Assembly: GCF_023715565.1 (NCBI RefSeq)
Contig: NZ_JAMBOJ010000014.1
Span: 1 to 64,000, forward strand
Origin: Cytobacillus firmus
GTDB taxonomy: Bacteria; Bacillota; Bacilli; Bacillales; Cytobacillaceae
DNA length: 64,000 bases
Direction: 5' to 3'
A program made the translations under genes and the position numbers. Every line of letters begins with the position of its first letter. Within the stretch, counting starts at the first letter, position 1. Positions 34,035 to 42,510 of the stretch are shown piece after piece. Below the pieces are notes generated by a model. That model was not told where the DNA came from. It did not search any database and saw nothing but the letters and a program-made list of their open reading frames with translations.

Positions 34035-34561
34035 TCTATTGGGAGATCTTTTGGGCATTTTTTATAGCGAATTTATTGGGTTATGGAGGGGGTCCAGCAA
34101 CAATTCCCCTTATACAAATTGAAGTAGTCAATAACAATGGCTGGATGACACTCTCTGAATTTGGGGATGTACTTGCCATAGCAAATGCGCTGCCGGGTCC
34201 AATAGCAACGAAAATGGCGGGATTTATCGGTTATGAACTAGGGGGAGTACTGGGTGCGGCGGTGGCTTTAACCGCAACCATCCTGCCATCCGCATTGGCA
34301 GTAATTGTGCTGTTTAAGTTTGTGAATTTATTCAAAGATTCTCCTAAAGTGAAATTAATGACCAAATCTGTACAGCCGATCATTGCTGTCCTTCTGGCTG
34401 TCATGGCTTATCAGTTCTTTATGTCGGCCTTCGAAAAAAGCGGAATGCTGCACCTTGTACTTCTTACAGCTGTTGGCTATCTAACATTAATCAAATTCAA
34501 GGTTCATCCTTCTCTAGTTATATTCGGAGCTTTATTTTATGGAGGAATCTTTTTATCTTAA
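34031..34561 (+). CDS. CHR family transporter subunit 2
   Basis: 176 residues, the second half of the split transporter. The same motifs appear: GYGGGPATIPLIQIEVV and FGDVLAIANALPGPIATKMA. Together with the preceding gene it reproduces the two-domain layout of long CHR proteins. Start ATG 34031 overlaps the stop of subunit 1, so they are translationally coupled. A gntR gene follows after 15 nt. Confidence 0.85.
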   Translation: MIYWEIFWAFFIANLLGYGGGPATIPLIQIEVVNNNGWMTLSEFGDVLAIANALPGPIATKMAGFIGYELGGVLGAAVALTATILPSALAVIVLFKFVNLFKDSPKVKLMTKSVQPIIAVLLAVMAYQFFMSAFEKSGMLHLVLLTAVGYLTLIKFKVHPSLVIFGALFYGGIFLS

Positions 34562-34576
34562 ACAGGCGGTGAAACA

Positions 34577-35284
34577 ATGGAAAAAACATGGGAGGAAACT
34601 AACTTGATATCAATACGTGAACATGCGTATTTGTATCTGAAAAAACTTATTTTAGAAGGAGAATACCAGGCTGGAGACAGACTGGTAGAAAGGGAGCTTG
34701 CAGCCAAATTGAACATCAGCCGTACACCGATCCGTGAAGCGTTGTTTAGGCTGGAATCCCAAGGCTTCGTAAAAACAGTTCCCAGAAAAGGTGTGGTAAT
34801 CTCCAATATCTCAGAGGATGAAGTATTGGAGGTCTTTACCATACTCTCTTCTCTTGAGGTACTGGCTGTAAAACTGGCAGCGCAAAGAATGGATACAGGT
34901 ACACAGCAAGAACTGGATCTCAAGATTAAGGAACTATTAGAACTAAGTGAACAGGATGAAGAAAACTTCAATTCCGAACATATCCAGATGAACAGGCTGA
35001 TAAATAAGGCATCCAAGAGCCCAAAGCTATATGAAATCCTGTCTGGCTTAATCGATTTCATTCACATGGCGGCCAATATGGGATATGAAACACCTGGGAG
35101 AAGAAAGGACTCATTAAAAGAACATATCGATATTATGAAGGCACTTCGCGACAAAGATGCCGAAATAGCGGAATACCTGATGAGGATTCATATTGAGAAT
35201 TCGAAAAAGGCGTATATAGCCTATGTGAATCGAATTAAAAAGAAAGGGGCAGTTAAAAAAAAAAATAAATATTTAAAAGTTTAG
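34577..35284 (+). CDS. GntR-family regulator, FCD type (copy 2)
   Basis: 235 residues. Residues 8-75 (winged helix, with LNISRTPIREALFRLESQGF and VKTVPRKGVV) are nearly identical to the GntR protein at 22377; the FCD effector half diverges and has a lysine-rich tail. Start ATG 34577 after GGCGGTGA; it appears to be the last gene of the CHR operon. It probably binds the same TGGTATACCA sites as its paralogue, so the regulon may integrate two ligands. Confidence 0.88.
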   Translation: MEKTWEETNLISIREHAYLYLKKLILEGEYQAGDRLVERELAAKLNISRTPIREALFRLESQGFVKTVPRKGVVISNISEDEVLEVFTILSSLEVLAVKLAAQRMDTGTQQELDLKIKELLELSEQDEENFNSEHIQMNRLINKASKSPKLYEILSGLIDFIHMAANMGYETPGRRKDSLKEHIDIMKALRDKDAEIAEYLMRIHIENSKKAYIAYVNRIKKKGAVKKKNKYLKV

Positions 35285-35313
35285 TATTGTCTGAATATTA
35301 TCATTATGGTATA

Positions 35314-35323
35314 TTGTATACCA
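35314..35323. promoter_or_regulatory. GntR operator site 11 (TTGTATACCA)
   Basis: Preceded directly by a partial copy ATGGTATA (35306-35313), so two half-overlapping sites may exist. It lies 37 bp before ferredoxin 2. Confidence 0.65.
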
Positions 35324-35359
35324 AGAACTAAGAAACGAAATCAGGGAGGAATTCATTTC

Positions 35360-35710
35360 ATGCCAAACATCCATTTTGTCAACAGCAGCAAAACTCTGGA
35401 AGTGCCTGAGAATTCTAATATATTAAGAATGTCTCTCCGTTATGATGGTGATCTGCCAAATCGCTGCGGAGGCGGAATTTGTGGCACATGTGTTTTTAAA
35501 ACGGAAGAAGGGTCCGAATACCTAGACAACGTGAAAATCCAGGAAAGAAGAAAATTAGGTGAAGAGTGGCTGGAAAAAGGCTACCGTTTAGGATGTCAGA
35601 CTTTTGTAACAAACGGAGATGTTACCCTTTCCTGGGATGATAAAGTGACAGATCAGGTAAAAAAGAGAAAGCCTGATAAATTGAAGCAAGCCGTATCTAC
35701 AGGGAAATGA
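35360..35710 (+). CDS. [2Fe-2S] ferredoxin 2
   Basis: 116 residues. Cluster ligands C36, C41, C44 and C79 (C-x4-C-x2-C-x34-C) in NRCGGGICGTC and RLGCQ. A basic C-terminal tail (KKRKPDKLKQ) differs from ferredoxin 1. Start ATG 35360, nine nt after GGGAGGA; the frame back to 35306 crosses the operator and is not used. A partner oxidoreductase is not encoded beside it; the diiron oxidase of the same regulon is the leading candidate. Confidence 0.85.
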   Translation: MPNIHFVNSSKTLEVPENSNILRMSLRYDGDLPNRCGGGICGTCVFKTEEGSEYLDNVKIQERRKLGEEWLEKGYRLGCQTFVTNGDVTLSWDDKVTDQVKKRKPDKLKQAVSTGK

Positions 35711-35722
35711 GACTCCCTAGCC

Positions 35723-35769
35723 TGCATTCTGTAATGGAGGAATTCAAATTCAGCCCGTTACAGAATGCA
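35723..35769 (+). promoter_or_regulatory. Perfect 12-bp inverted repeat after ferredoxin 2
   Basis: TGCATTCTGTAA (35723-35734) / TTACAGAATGCA (35758-35769) around a 23-nt loop containing GGAGGAATTC. There is no T run, so this is an RNA processing/stability hairpin or an operator rather than a clear terminator. Confidence 0.5.
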
Positions 35770-35805
35770 AGATAAATTCCCAATATTATAGAAGAAGGTG
35801 AAATT

Positions 35806-36003
35806 ATGTGGGTTTGCAGCACTCATTTAAAAGAAGCCATGCAAATATTAAAAACACCTCATATTCGAAAAGCTCCATATGAAATCAAATGCTCACTTTG
35901 TGAAAATTATGCTTTCGCCAAAGTCTATTATACTCACCGCTCATTTAAATTCACAAAACAACTTTATTCTTCATTAAAACAAAGTGTTTCCCAGGAGGCT
36001 TAA
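35806..36003 (+). CDS. CxxH/CxxC small protein
   Basis: 65 residues. An N-terminal C-x2-H (CSTH, residues 4-7) and a later C-x2-C (CSLC, about 30-33) form a likely zinc site, as in the Bacillus CxxH/CxxC (YyzF-like) mini-protein family. Function unknown. ATG 35806 follows GAAGGTGA; the stop overlaps the RidA-like gene region, so the two are co-translated. Confidence 0.65.
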   Translation: MWVCSTHLKEAMQILKTPHIRKAPYEIKCSLCENYAFAKVYYTHRSFKFTKQLYSSLKQSVSQEA

Positions 36004-36005
36004 TG

Positions 36006-36479
36006 ATGGAAGGGGTAAAAAAGGGAATTGAAGAAAGACTGGAAGAGCTGAATATTAAGCTCCCTGTTTTGACTGATATCAGAATGCCTTTTGAACCGGG
36101 CGTTATTTCAGGAAAGATTGTCTATTTATCCGGGCAAACACCCAGAGTCAATGGTAACCAAAAATATACCGGAATTGTCGGGGCAGGCATATCTATCGAT
36201 GAAGCAAAGGATGCGGCACGAATTTGTACGCTGAATTTGCTGGCAGCCCTTAAAGGAATAATTGGAGATTTAAATAAAGTGAAAAGAATCATCAAAATGG
36301 ATGGATATGTTGCCTCAACAAGTGACTTTAAATATCACCCAATTGTCATAAATGCAGCATCAGAACTGCTGCATGATATTTTCGGCAAGGAAAATGGTCA
36401 CGCACGTAAAGCAGTGGGACTGGCCTCTCTTCCAGGAGGAGCCCCTGTAGAGATTGAAATGGTTGTAGAAATCGAATAA
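36006..36479 (+). CDS. RidA family protein (YjgF/YER057c)
   Basis: 157 residues, slightly longer than housekeeping RidA (about 125). Motifs: VYLSGQTPRVNG, AARICTLNLLAALK, and the C-terminal SLPGGAPVEIEMVVEIE. The usual RxxxxxA-type arginine of archetypal RidA is replaced by GLASLPGGAPVEIE, typical of the other Rid subfamilies often found in catabolic clusters. RidA proteins hydrolyse reactive enamines/imines. ATG 36006 is 7 nt from AGGAGG; ATG 36003 is the alternative. It would suit an imine made by the aspartate dehydrogenase-like or oxidase step. Confidence 0.85.
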   Translation: MEGVKKGIEERLEELNIKLPVLTDIRMPFEPGVISGKIVYLSGQTPRVNGNQKYTGIVGAGISIDEAKDAARICTLNLLAALKGIIGDLNKVKRIIKMDGYVASTSDFKYHPIVINAASELLHDIFGKENGHARKAVGLASLPGGAPVEIEMVVEIE

Positions 36480-36493
36480 CTTCCAAACAAGGG

Positions 36494-36518
36494 CTGCTCA
36501 AATATTGAGCAGTTTTTC
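36494..36518 (+). terminator. Terminator closing the GntR cluster
   Basis: CTGCTCAA (36494-36501) / TTGAGCAG (36505-36512), then TTTTTC. Confidence 0.8.
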
Positions 36519-36577
36519 TATGCTCTTTTAATAAAATGCTATTATGTCTTCAAACCTAAAAGACTTCCAATAAATAT

Positions 36578-36600
36578 TGTAAGGGTTTTCATTCCTTACA
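36578..36600. promoter_or_regulatory. Operator-like inverted repeat before the kinase gene
   Basis: TGTAAGG (36578-36584) / CCTTACA (36594-36600), perfect, 60 bp before the histidine kinase start. Confidence 0.35.
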
Positions 36601-36659
36601 CCACTAAATCTGCTATATTTAAATAAATATATTAGAGTAGCCGAGAATAGGGGATTCAT

Positions 36660-38444
36660 ATGAAGAGCTTTTTATCTTATGTAAAAAAATATAATACACT
36701 CCGAAACCAGATTCTAGCCGTGTTTTTAAGCGTTATGCTGTTTGTACTGGCTTTTGTTTCACTCGTTGTATATGACCAGTTAGGCAGCTTTTTCAGGCAA
36801 AATGCAGAACGGCAGGTTCAGCAAACCGCAAAAGAAGCCAACGGCAGGATGGAAACAATGTATAAACAAATTGACACATTGACTAATCAGCTTATGACCA
36901 ATAGTTCTGTTCAGAAAATGCTGCTGGAGATGCTTGAAGGGGATAGCATGGATTACGGGAAATTGGAATCCCTGATAAAAATCATAAATAATACATATGC
37001 CTACTCTGATGGAATATCATCAATTGAACTTTATAATGCAGAAGGCAAAAGGATCTATCCTTTCGATGGCAAGAATATTTTTAATGTCATCGATTCAAAA
37101 TGGGTAAAAGTTGCTGACAAAGAAAAGGGGAGGCTTGTCTGGACAGGGAAAGCTGCCGGAAATAGCGACTATTCTGCTGCCATACGAAGAGTCAGTCTGA
37201 TGGATCGCTGGTTCACGAATGGCGGTTATCTTATAGTGCGTATTTCCAACAGTTATTTTCAGATGCAGGGCAATATTGAGGATAACGGACAGAATGATTA
37301 TATGATGTTGCTAGACCAAGACTTAACGCCTATTACGAATGATTATGGACTCGATATAAAAAGTATTATTCAGCAAAAAGAACAGCCTATTATCATTCAT
37401 GATAAGGAATATATGGCTGTTACTGAAAAGTCAGCTGTGACAGGCTGGACTTTTGTCATTCTTAAGCCGATGAGTTTTCTGCTGCAAGGCGTTTCGAAAG
37501 TTCGTGCTGTAATCTTTCTGGCAGTTACCATTGGGTTCTTGGTGTTTGTCATTTCCTCCATAGTTCTCGCCACTATGATCACAAGACCGATTAAGAAACT
37601 GACTAATACAATGAAGAATGCCAAAATGGATGAATTAAAACTGAACCCTGAAAGTAATTCCTCACTAGAATTTATTGAATTAAATAATACCTACAATAAA
37701 ATGGTCAAAAGAACCAACCATTTAATTCAGGTAGTATATGAAAAAGAGCTGCTTCGGTCAAGAACTGAGCTGAAGGCTCTGCAGGCTCAGATTGATCCTC
37801 ATTTTCTCTATAATACTTTAAATGCATTGTACTGGTCACTTGAAGAGAAAGAGGAGGAGGAACTGGCTGAGATTGTCATTTCTATGTCGGAACTTTTTCG
37901 ATATACAATCGGAAACCGCACCTCCAGTGAATGGGTTACTATACATGATGAACTGGATCATATCGAACGGTATATGAGGCTGATGAAAATGCGCCTTGGC
38001 GATAGATTATTATGGGAAATAACTGCACCACACAAGCTCCTGGGAGTGAAAATACCCAAATTAATTATCCAGCCATTAGTTGAAAATGCTATACAGCATG
38101 GAATTGAAAATAAAAGAATACAAGGTACTGTCCTAATCTATATAGAAGAGTCGGCTAAACCGGACACTGTTAAGATTACGGTGCAGGATAACGGGCCAGG
38201 AATTGATCAGGCTGAGCTTCATCAGCTAAATGAAGAGATAAAAAAGGAGAATGTATCTTCATTTAAAGGGATTGGGATGGCGCTGACAAATGTTAATAAA
38301 AGGCTCAGTCTTTATTATAAATCCAATTCCCTTGCCGGTCTTCACCTGGAAAGTGAATTTGGTTCAGGGACCAAAGTTGTCTTCGAAATACCTGCGGGGG
38401 AGGGAAGTAATGATGGATACAAAGATTATCTTAATAGTGGATGA
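36660..38444 (+). CDS. YesM-type sensor histidine kinase
   Basis: 594 residues. One N-terminal membrane helix (about 16-38), a roughly 240-residue extracellular sensor, a second helix (about 280-302), HAMP (TRPIKKLTNTMKNAKM), then the His_kinase domain with phospho-acceptor His in IDPHFLYNTLNALYW, and the HATPase (N-box PLVENAIQHGIE, G-box DNGPGID and KGIGMALTNV). This class senses extracellular sugars, often together with the binding protein. It overlaps the response-regulator gene by 32 nt. Start ATG 36660; GAGAATAGGGG lies upstream. Confidence 0.9.
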   Translation: MKSFLSYVKKYNTLRNQILAVFLSVMLFVLAFVSLVVYDQLGSFFRQNAERQVQQTAKEANGRMETMYKQIDTLTNQLMTNSSVQKMLLEMLEGDSMDYGKLESLIKIINNTYAYSDGISSIELYNAEGKRIYPFDGKNIFNVIDSKWVKVADKEKGRLVWTGKAAGNSDYSAAIRRVSLMDRWFTNGGYLIVRISNSYFQMQGNIEDNGQNDYMMLLDQDLTPITNDYGLDIKSIIQQKEQPIIIHDKEYMAVTEKSAVTGWTFVILKPMSFLLQGVSKVRAVIFLAVTIGFLVFVISSIVLATMITRPIKKLTNTMKNAKMDELKLNPESNSSLEFIELNNTYNKMVKRTNHLIQVVYEKELLRSRTELKALQAQIDPHFLYNTLNALYWSLEEKEEEELAEIVISMSELFRYTIGNRTSSEWVTIHDELDHIERYMRLMKMRLGDRLLWEITAPHKLLGVKIPKLIIQPLVENAIQHGIENKRIQGTVLIYIEESAKPDTVKITVQDNGPGIDQAELHQLNEEIKKENVSSFKGIGMALTNVNKRLSLYYKSNSLAGLHLESEFGSGTKVVFEIPAGEGSNDGYKDYLNSG

Positions 38445-39204
38445 TGAGGAGACAACTAGACAAGGGCTGAAAAAGACATTGGAAGCATGGTCAGCAGGGA
38501 GATATGAGATTATCGGCGCATCTGACGGATACGAAGCTTTAGCGGTATTCAAGAGGACCAAAGTGAACCTGCTTATTACAGATATATGCATGCCGGAAAT
38601 GACAGGGTTGGCACTTTTAAAAAAACTGAGAAACCAAGGATGCAAGCCTGCTGTCCTGATTATATCAGGCTACCCTGATTTTGAGTATGCACAGGAAGCT
38701 ATTCGGCTTGGGGTGCTCAACTATCTGGTTAAACCTTTGCGGAAGAAAAGCCTTATCATAGCAATTGAAGAGGCCCTTGAAACGGAAGCGCATATGGCCA
38801 AGGCAGATTATTTGGAAAAGATCGCTGACAAGGGTCTGTTAGAGGTGGAAGCAAAAAAAGAGTATGTGAACTCATCTGTCAAACAAGCCATTGCTTATGT
38901 GAATGAAAATCTATCAGAACAAATATCTCTCAAAGAAGTGGCTGATGCAGTACATTTGAATGCCAGTTATTTTAGTGCAATGTTTAAGGAGCAGACCAGT
39001 ATTACGTTTAGTGAATATTTGACAAGAAAGAGACTTCAATTAGCGAAAAAGCTGCTCTTAACAACAGATTTTACTGTAGATGAAGTGGGCCGGCGAGCTG
39101 GCTATCAAACATCCAAGTACTTTATTAAGCTTTTTAAAGAGTCAGAAGGTGTAACCCCAAGCAAATACCGAAAACTGGCTGAACTAGATGAAACGCCAAT
39201 CTAA
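38413..39204 (+). CDS. YesN-type response regulator with AraC domain
   Basis: 263 residues. The receiver domain (ILIVDDEE at 6-13, phospho-Asp in LLITDICMPEM, Thr/Ser in LIISGYPDFEYAQEA, Lys in YLVKPLRK) is followed by two AraC helix-turn-helix motifs (ISLKEVADAVHLNASYFSAM; VDEVGRRAGYQTSKYFIKLF). Start ATG 38413 is preferred over ATG 38410 for its spacing to AGGGAAG. It presumably activates the sugar ABC/GH43 operon that follows after its terminator. Confidence 0.9.
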   Translation: MDTKIILIVDDEETTRQGLKKTLEAWSAGRYEIIGASDGYEALAVFKRTKVNLLITDICMPEMTGLALLKKLRNQGCKPAVLIISGYPDFEYAQEAIRLGVLNYLVKPLRKKSLIIAIEEALETEAHMAKADYLEKIADKGLLEVEAKKEYVNSSVKQAIAYVNENLSEQISLKEVADAVHLNASYFSAMFKEQTSITFSEYLTRKRLQLAKKLLLTTDFTVDEVGRRAGYQTSKYFIKLFKESEGVTPSKYRKLAELDETPI

Positions 39205-39223
39205 AAAAAGTGGAATTTTTCCC

Positions 39224-39252
39224 AATCGCGGTTACCTTACCGCGATTTTTTA
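39224..39252 (+). terminator. Terminator of the two-component operon
   Basis: AATCGCGGT (39224-39232) / ACCGCGATT (39239-39247), then TTTTAG. The ABC operon promoter must lie in the 50 bp after it. Confidence 0.8.
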
Positions 39253-39304
39253 GTGATGATATCATTGTAATTGTTGGAATAATCAATTAATAGGAGGTTG
39301 GGAA

Positions 39305-40618
39305 ATGTTAAAGAAAGCGCATTCATTTTTACTTATTGCAGTGCTGCTTGCCGCAGCAGTACTTACGGCGTGCAGCGGAAGCACTGATATGGCCAGTGGT
39401 GAAAATGGTTCCAAAAAAACCATAAAGTTCATGCACTTATGGCCGGCAGGAAGCTCCAAACAGCAGAACCAGATTGTAACAGATATTATTGAACAGTATG
39501 AAGCTGAGCATGATGATGTGAAAATTGAAGTTGAAGTTCTGGAAAATGAACAGTACAAAAATAAAATAAAGGTACTTTCATCTTCTAATGAATTGCCGGA
39601 TGTAGGGTTTACATGGGCAGCTGGATACATGACTCCATTTGTTAAGGGTAACCTGTTTGCCGAGCTGGATGATGTATTAAATGATGGCTTGAAGGATTCT
39701 TTTGTCAGTGGGACAACAGAAGCCTACGCTCTCGAAGGGAAAACATATGGTTTGCCTCTTGAGCTGAACATCGCACCAATTTACTACAATAAAGAAATTT
39801 TTGAGAAATACAATCTGGATATACCCCAAACATACCGCGAGTTTGAAAATGCTGTCAAGACACTGGCAGACAATGGGGTGGCACCGATTGCTCTAGGAAA
39901 TAAAGACCGCTGGACAGGATCTTTATGGTACATGTACCTGGCAGACCGAATTGGCGGGGCAGAAGTTCTTAATAAAGCCATTGACCGTTCCGGTTCATTT
40001 GAAGACCCCGCACTGGTATCGGCTGCTGAAGAAGTTCAAAACCTTGTGAAAATGAACGCGTTTAATAAAGGCTATAATGGCCTATCAAATGACGAAGGCA
40101 AGGCTGAGTTCCTGAATGGAAATGCGGCAATGTATCTGATGGGAACATGGGAGCTCCCTAACTTTACAACTAATGAAGAAATCCCTCAGGAGTTCAGGGA
40201 AAATGTTGGGTTCTTTAAATTCCCTACCGTTGAAGGCGGCAAAGGAAATATCGACAGCTGGGTAGGCGGACCTGGAGTAGGCTTATTCGTTGCAGAGAAT
40301 TCAAAGGTTAAAGATGAATCAAAAGAATTTGTTAAGTTCTTTGTTGAGAAGTGGGGAGAGCAATCTGTTGAAAAAGCAGGCGTCATTCCTGCCACGAAGG
40401 TTGACACCGGAAAAGTGGATCTTCCAGACTTGTATATCGATGTCCTAAACGAATTAAATAAAGCCAGCAGCCTAACTTTATTTGCTGATGTTCAAATGAG
40501 TGCGGCAGTGGCAGAAACCCATTTAAACCTTATCCAATCATTGTTTGGCAACGAGGTAAAGCCGGCTGATTATGCTAAACAGCATGAAGAGGCTCTTAAA
40601 GCTGAAGAAGGAAATTAA
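39305..40618 (+). CDS. Sugar ABC transporter substrate-binding lipoprotein
   Basis: 437 residues. Lipoprotein signal peptide with lipobox LTACSG (Cys about residue 24), then a family-1 solute-binding fold (TIKFMHLWPAGSSKQQ; LPDVGFTWAAGYM; TYGLPLELNIAPIYYNKEIFEKY). It captures an oligosaccharide outside the membrane. Given the downstream GH43 enzyme, xylo-oligosaccharides are the best guess. Start ATG 39305 after AGGAGG. A hairpin follows before the permease genes. Confidence 0.88.
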   Translation: MLKKAHSFLLIAVLLAAAVLTACSGSTDMASGENGSKKTIKFMHLWPAGSSKQQNQIVTDIIEQYEAEHDDVKIEVEVLENEQYKNKIKVLSSSNELPDVGFTWAAGYMTPFVKGNLFAELDDVLNDGLKDSFVSGTTEAYALEGKTYGLPLELNIAPIYYNKEIFEKYNLDIPQTYREFENAVKTLADNGVAPIALGNKDRWTGSLWYMYLADRIGGAEVLNKAIDRSGSFEDPALVSAAEEVQNLVKMNAFNKGYNGLSNDEGKAEFLNGNAAMYLMGTWELPNFTTNEEIPQEFRENVGFFKFPTVEGGKGNIDSWVGGPGVGLFVAENSKVKDESKEFVKFFVEKWGEQSVEKAGVIPATKVDTGKVDLPDLYIDVLNELNKASSLTLFADVQMSAAVAETHLNLIQSLFGNEVKPADYAKQHEEALKAEEGN

Positions 40619-40629
40619 AATCCCTGAGA

Positions 40630-40655
40630 GGATATATCAGTTTTATGGTATATCC
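40630..40655 (+). promoter_or_regulatory. Intercistronic hairpin after the binding-protein gene
   Basis: GGATATA (40630-40636) / TATATCC (40649-40655), with partly paired flanks (GAGA/TCTC). It is typical of hairpins that keep binding-protein message in excess over permease message. Confidence 0.5.
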
Positions 40656-40688
40656 TTTCTCATTCTGACAGGAAGGAGCTGAAACATA

Positions 40689-41564
40689 ATGAATAATGTG
40701 CTTTCCAATAAAAAAATTATAGCATTGTATATCACGCCTGCCCTTTTTCTGATTCTCGCATTAATATATGTTCCCATTCTGCAAACCGGATACTACGGTC
40801 TGATGAAATGGAATGGCATTGGTGAAATGAGTTTCATTGGTTTAAAGAATTATACAGTATTGATGAAAGATCCGCTTTTCTGGAAAAGTGCTTTGCACTC
40901 CTTTTTGCTAGCCCTGTTCTCGGCGCTGAGTTTAAGTGGTTACTTATTTATTTCCATTATACTTGCCGGAAAAATCAAAGGAGCAGATTTATTGAGGAAA
41001 ATTTATCTGATTCCAATGCTGCTGGCATCAGTCGCCATTGCACAGCTTTGGATGAAGATTTACCATCCATCAAACGGCATGCTGAATACCGTTTTAATGG
41101 CTATAGGCATTGAAGATCCTCCAGCATGGCTAGCGGATGCGAATCTTGCACTCTATGCGATTATTATTCCGATTATCTGGCAGTACGCTGGTTTTTATAT
41201 TCTGATCTATTACGCAGCATTAAAGAATATTCCCGAGTCTCTTGTCGAAGCGGCAAGAATTGATGGGGCGTCTTCCTGGCAGATTGCTCTTAAGATTAAA
41301 ATCCCTTTAGTTATGAATGTCATCAAAGTAACCATTGTTCTTGCAGTTGTAGGATCCCTGAAATACTTTGACCTGATATACGTCATGACTGGCGGGGGGC
41401 CAAATGGAGCAAGTGAAGTAATGGCTTCTTATATGTACCAAAAAGCGTTTAAGGGGTTTGACTTTGGATACGCCAGTGCCATTGGGTTTTTCCTGCTGGT
41501 GATATGTCTTGTGGTCACCTATATTATCCGAAGACTGACAGCTGCCAATAAAGATATTTACTAA
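40689..41564 (+). CDS. Sugar ABC transporter permease 1
   Basis: 291 residues, six membrane helices, MalF/UgpA type. The EAA loop ESLVEAARIDGASSWQIALK (about 188-207) docks the ATPase. Segment TGGGPNGASEVMASYMYQKAF is common to this class. Start ATG 40689 behind GGAAGGAG. No ATPase gene lies in the operon, so a shared MsmX-type ATPase elsewhere is expected. Confidence 0.88.
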   Translation: MNNVLSNKKIIALYITPALFLILALIYVPILQTGYYGLMKWNGIGEMSFIGLKNYTVLMKDPLFWKSALHSFLLALFSALSLSGYLFISIILAGKIKGADLLRKIYLIPMLLASVAIAQLWMKIYHPSNGMLNTVLMAIGIEDPPAWLADANLALYAIIIPIIWQYAGFYILIYYAALKNIPESLVEAARIDGASSWQIALKIKIPLVMNVIKVTIVLAVVGSLKYFDLIYVMTGGGPNGASEVMASYMYQKAFKGFDFGYASAIGFFLLVICLVVTYIIRRLTAANKDIY

Positions 41565-41581
41565 TGGAAGGGGGAAAAAGG

Positions 41582-42481
41582 ATGGAAACAGTTAAAGCTG
41601 GTAGCACAACAGGCATAAGTGTAATACCGAACCAAAGGCCTGTACAGAAATCGATTCTTAACCGTACAGCGTACATCATTATGTATATATTTCTCATTAT
41701 TGTTGCGGTATTTCAGATATTCCCGATTATTTGGCTCTTTCTATTTTCGCTGAAAAACAATCAGGAAGTTTTCAATACGTCTCCCTTTTCTTTACCTCAA
41801 AGCCCTAAGTGGGAAAATTACGCAAAGGTTTGGACTGAAGGAAACATCAGTTTATATTTTATCAACAGTGTTACATATACCATTACAGCGGTTGTCCTGA
41901 CTGTCATCCTGGCCAGTATGGTTACTTTTGCCATAACGCGCATGCAATGGAGAGGAAGCAGGCTTGTTCTTGGGCTGTTCATGGTTGGATTAATGATACC
42001 TGTCCATTCAACACTAATTCCTTTATTCAATACCTTTACAAAAATTAATCTGATTGATAATCCGCTATCCATTATATTAACTTATACTGCCTTTAACCTT
42101 CCGATTACCATTATGATTCTTCTGGGTTTCTATGAAGCGCTGCCAAGGGAGGTAGAGGAAGCGGCTGTGATGGATGGTGCATCTATTCATCATATTTTCT
42201 TCAAAATAACACTGCCAATGACTATGCCGGTTATGGCAACAGCAGCGATTATTAATATGATCTACAATTGGAATGAATTTGTTTTTGTTAATACATTTAT
42301 CAGTTCGGATAACTTTAAGACACTCACGGTTGGAATCCAGAATTTCATTGGCCAGTATACGACGGATTGGGGAGCAATCGGTGCCACACTGGTCATCAGC
42401 ATCCTGCCAATATTGATTGCCTTTCTCATATTAAGCAATCGTATCGTAGAGGGGATAGCATCTGGCTCGGTTAAAGGCTAA
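41582..42481 (+). CDS. Sugar ABC transporter permease 2
   Basis: 299 residues, MalG/UgpE type with six helices after a hydrophilic 30-residue N terminus. EAA loop PREVEEAAVMDGASIHHIFF, and the C terminus ends NRIVEGIASGSVKG as usual. The start is taken as ATG 41582 with AAGGGGG upstream; ATG 41564 overlaps the preceding stop but has no ribosome site. Confidence 0.88.
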   Translation: METVKAGSTTGISVIPNQRPVQKSILNRTAYIIMYIFLIIVAVFQIFPIIWLFLFSLKNNQEVFNTSPFSLPQSPKWENYAKVWTEGNISLYFINSVTYTITAVVLTVILASMVTFAITRMQWRGSRLVLGLFMVGLMIPVHSTLIPLFNTFTKINLIDNPLSIILTYTAFNLPITIMILLGFYEALPREVEEAAVMDGASIHHIFFKITLPMTMPVMATAAIINMIYNWNEFVFVNTFISSDNFKTLTVGIQNFIGQYTTDWGAIGATLVISILPILIAFLILSNRIVEGIASGSVKG

Positions 42482-42510
42482 GGAATGCGGTACTTGAGGA
42501 GGTGAATATT

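Noticed and set aside
33438-34561. CHR gene pair as evidence for a chromate-resistance island
   Set aside because: No chromate reductase or metal regulator is present. The pair sits in the GntR catabolic cluster with a GntR gene 15 nt behind, so an organic or other anion is at least as likely.
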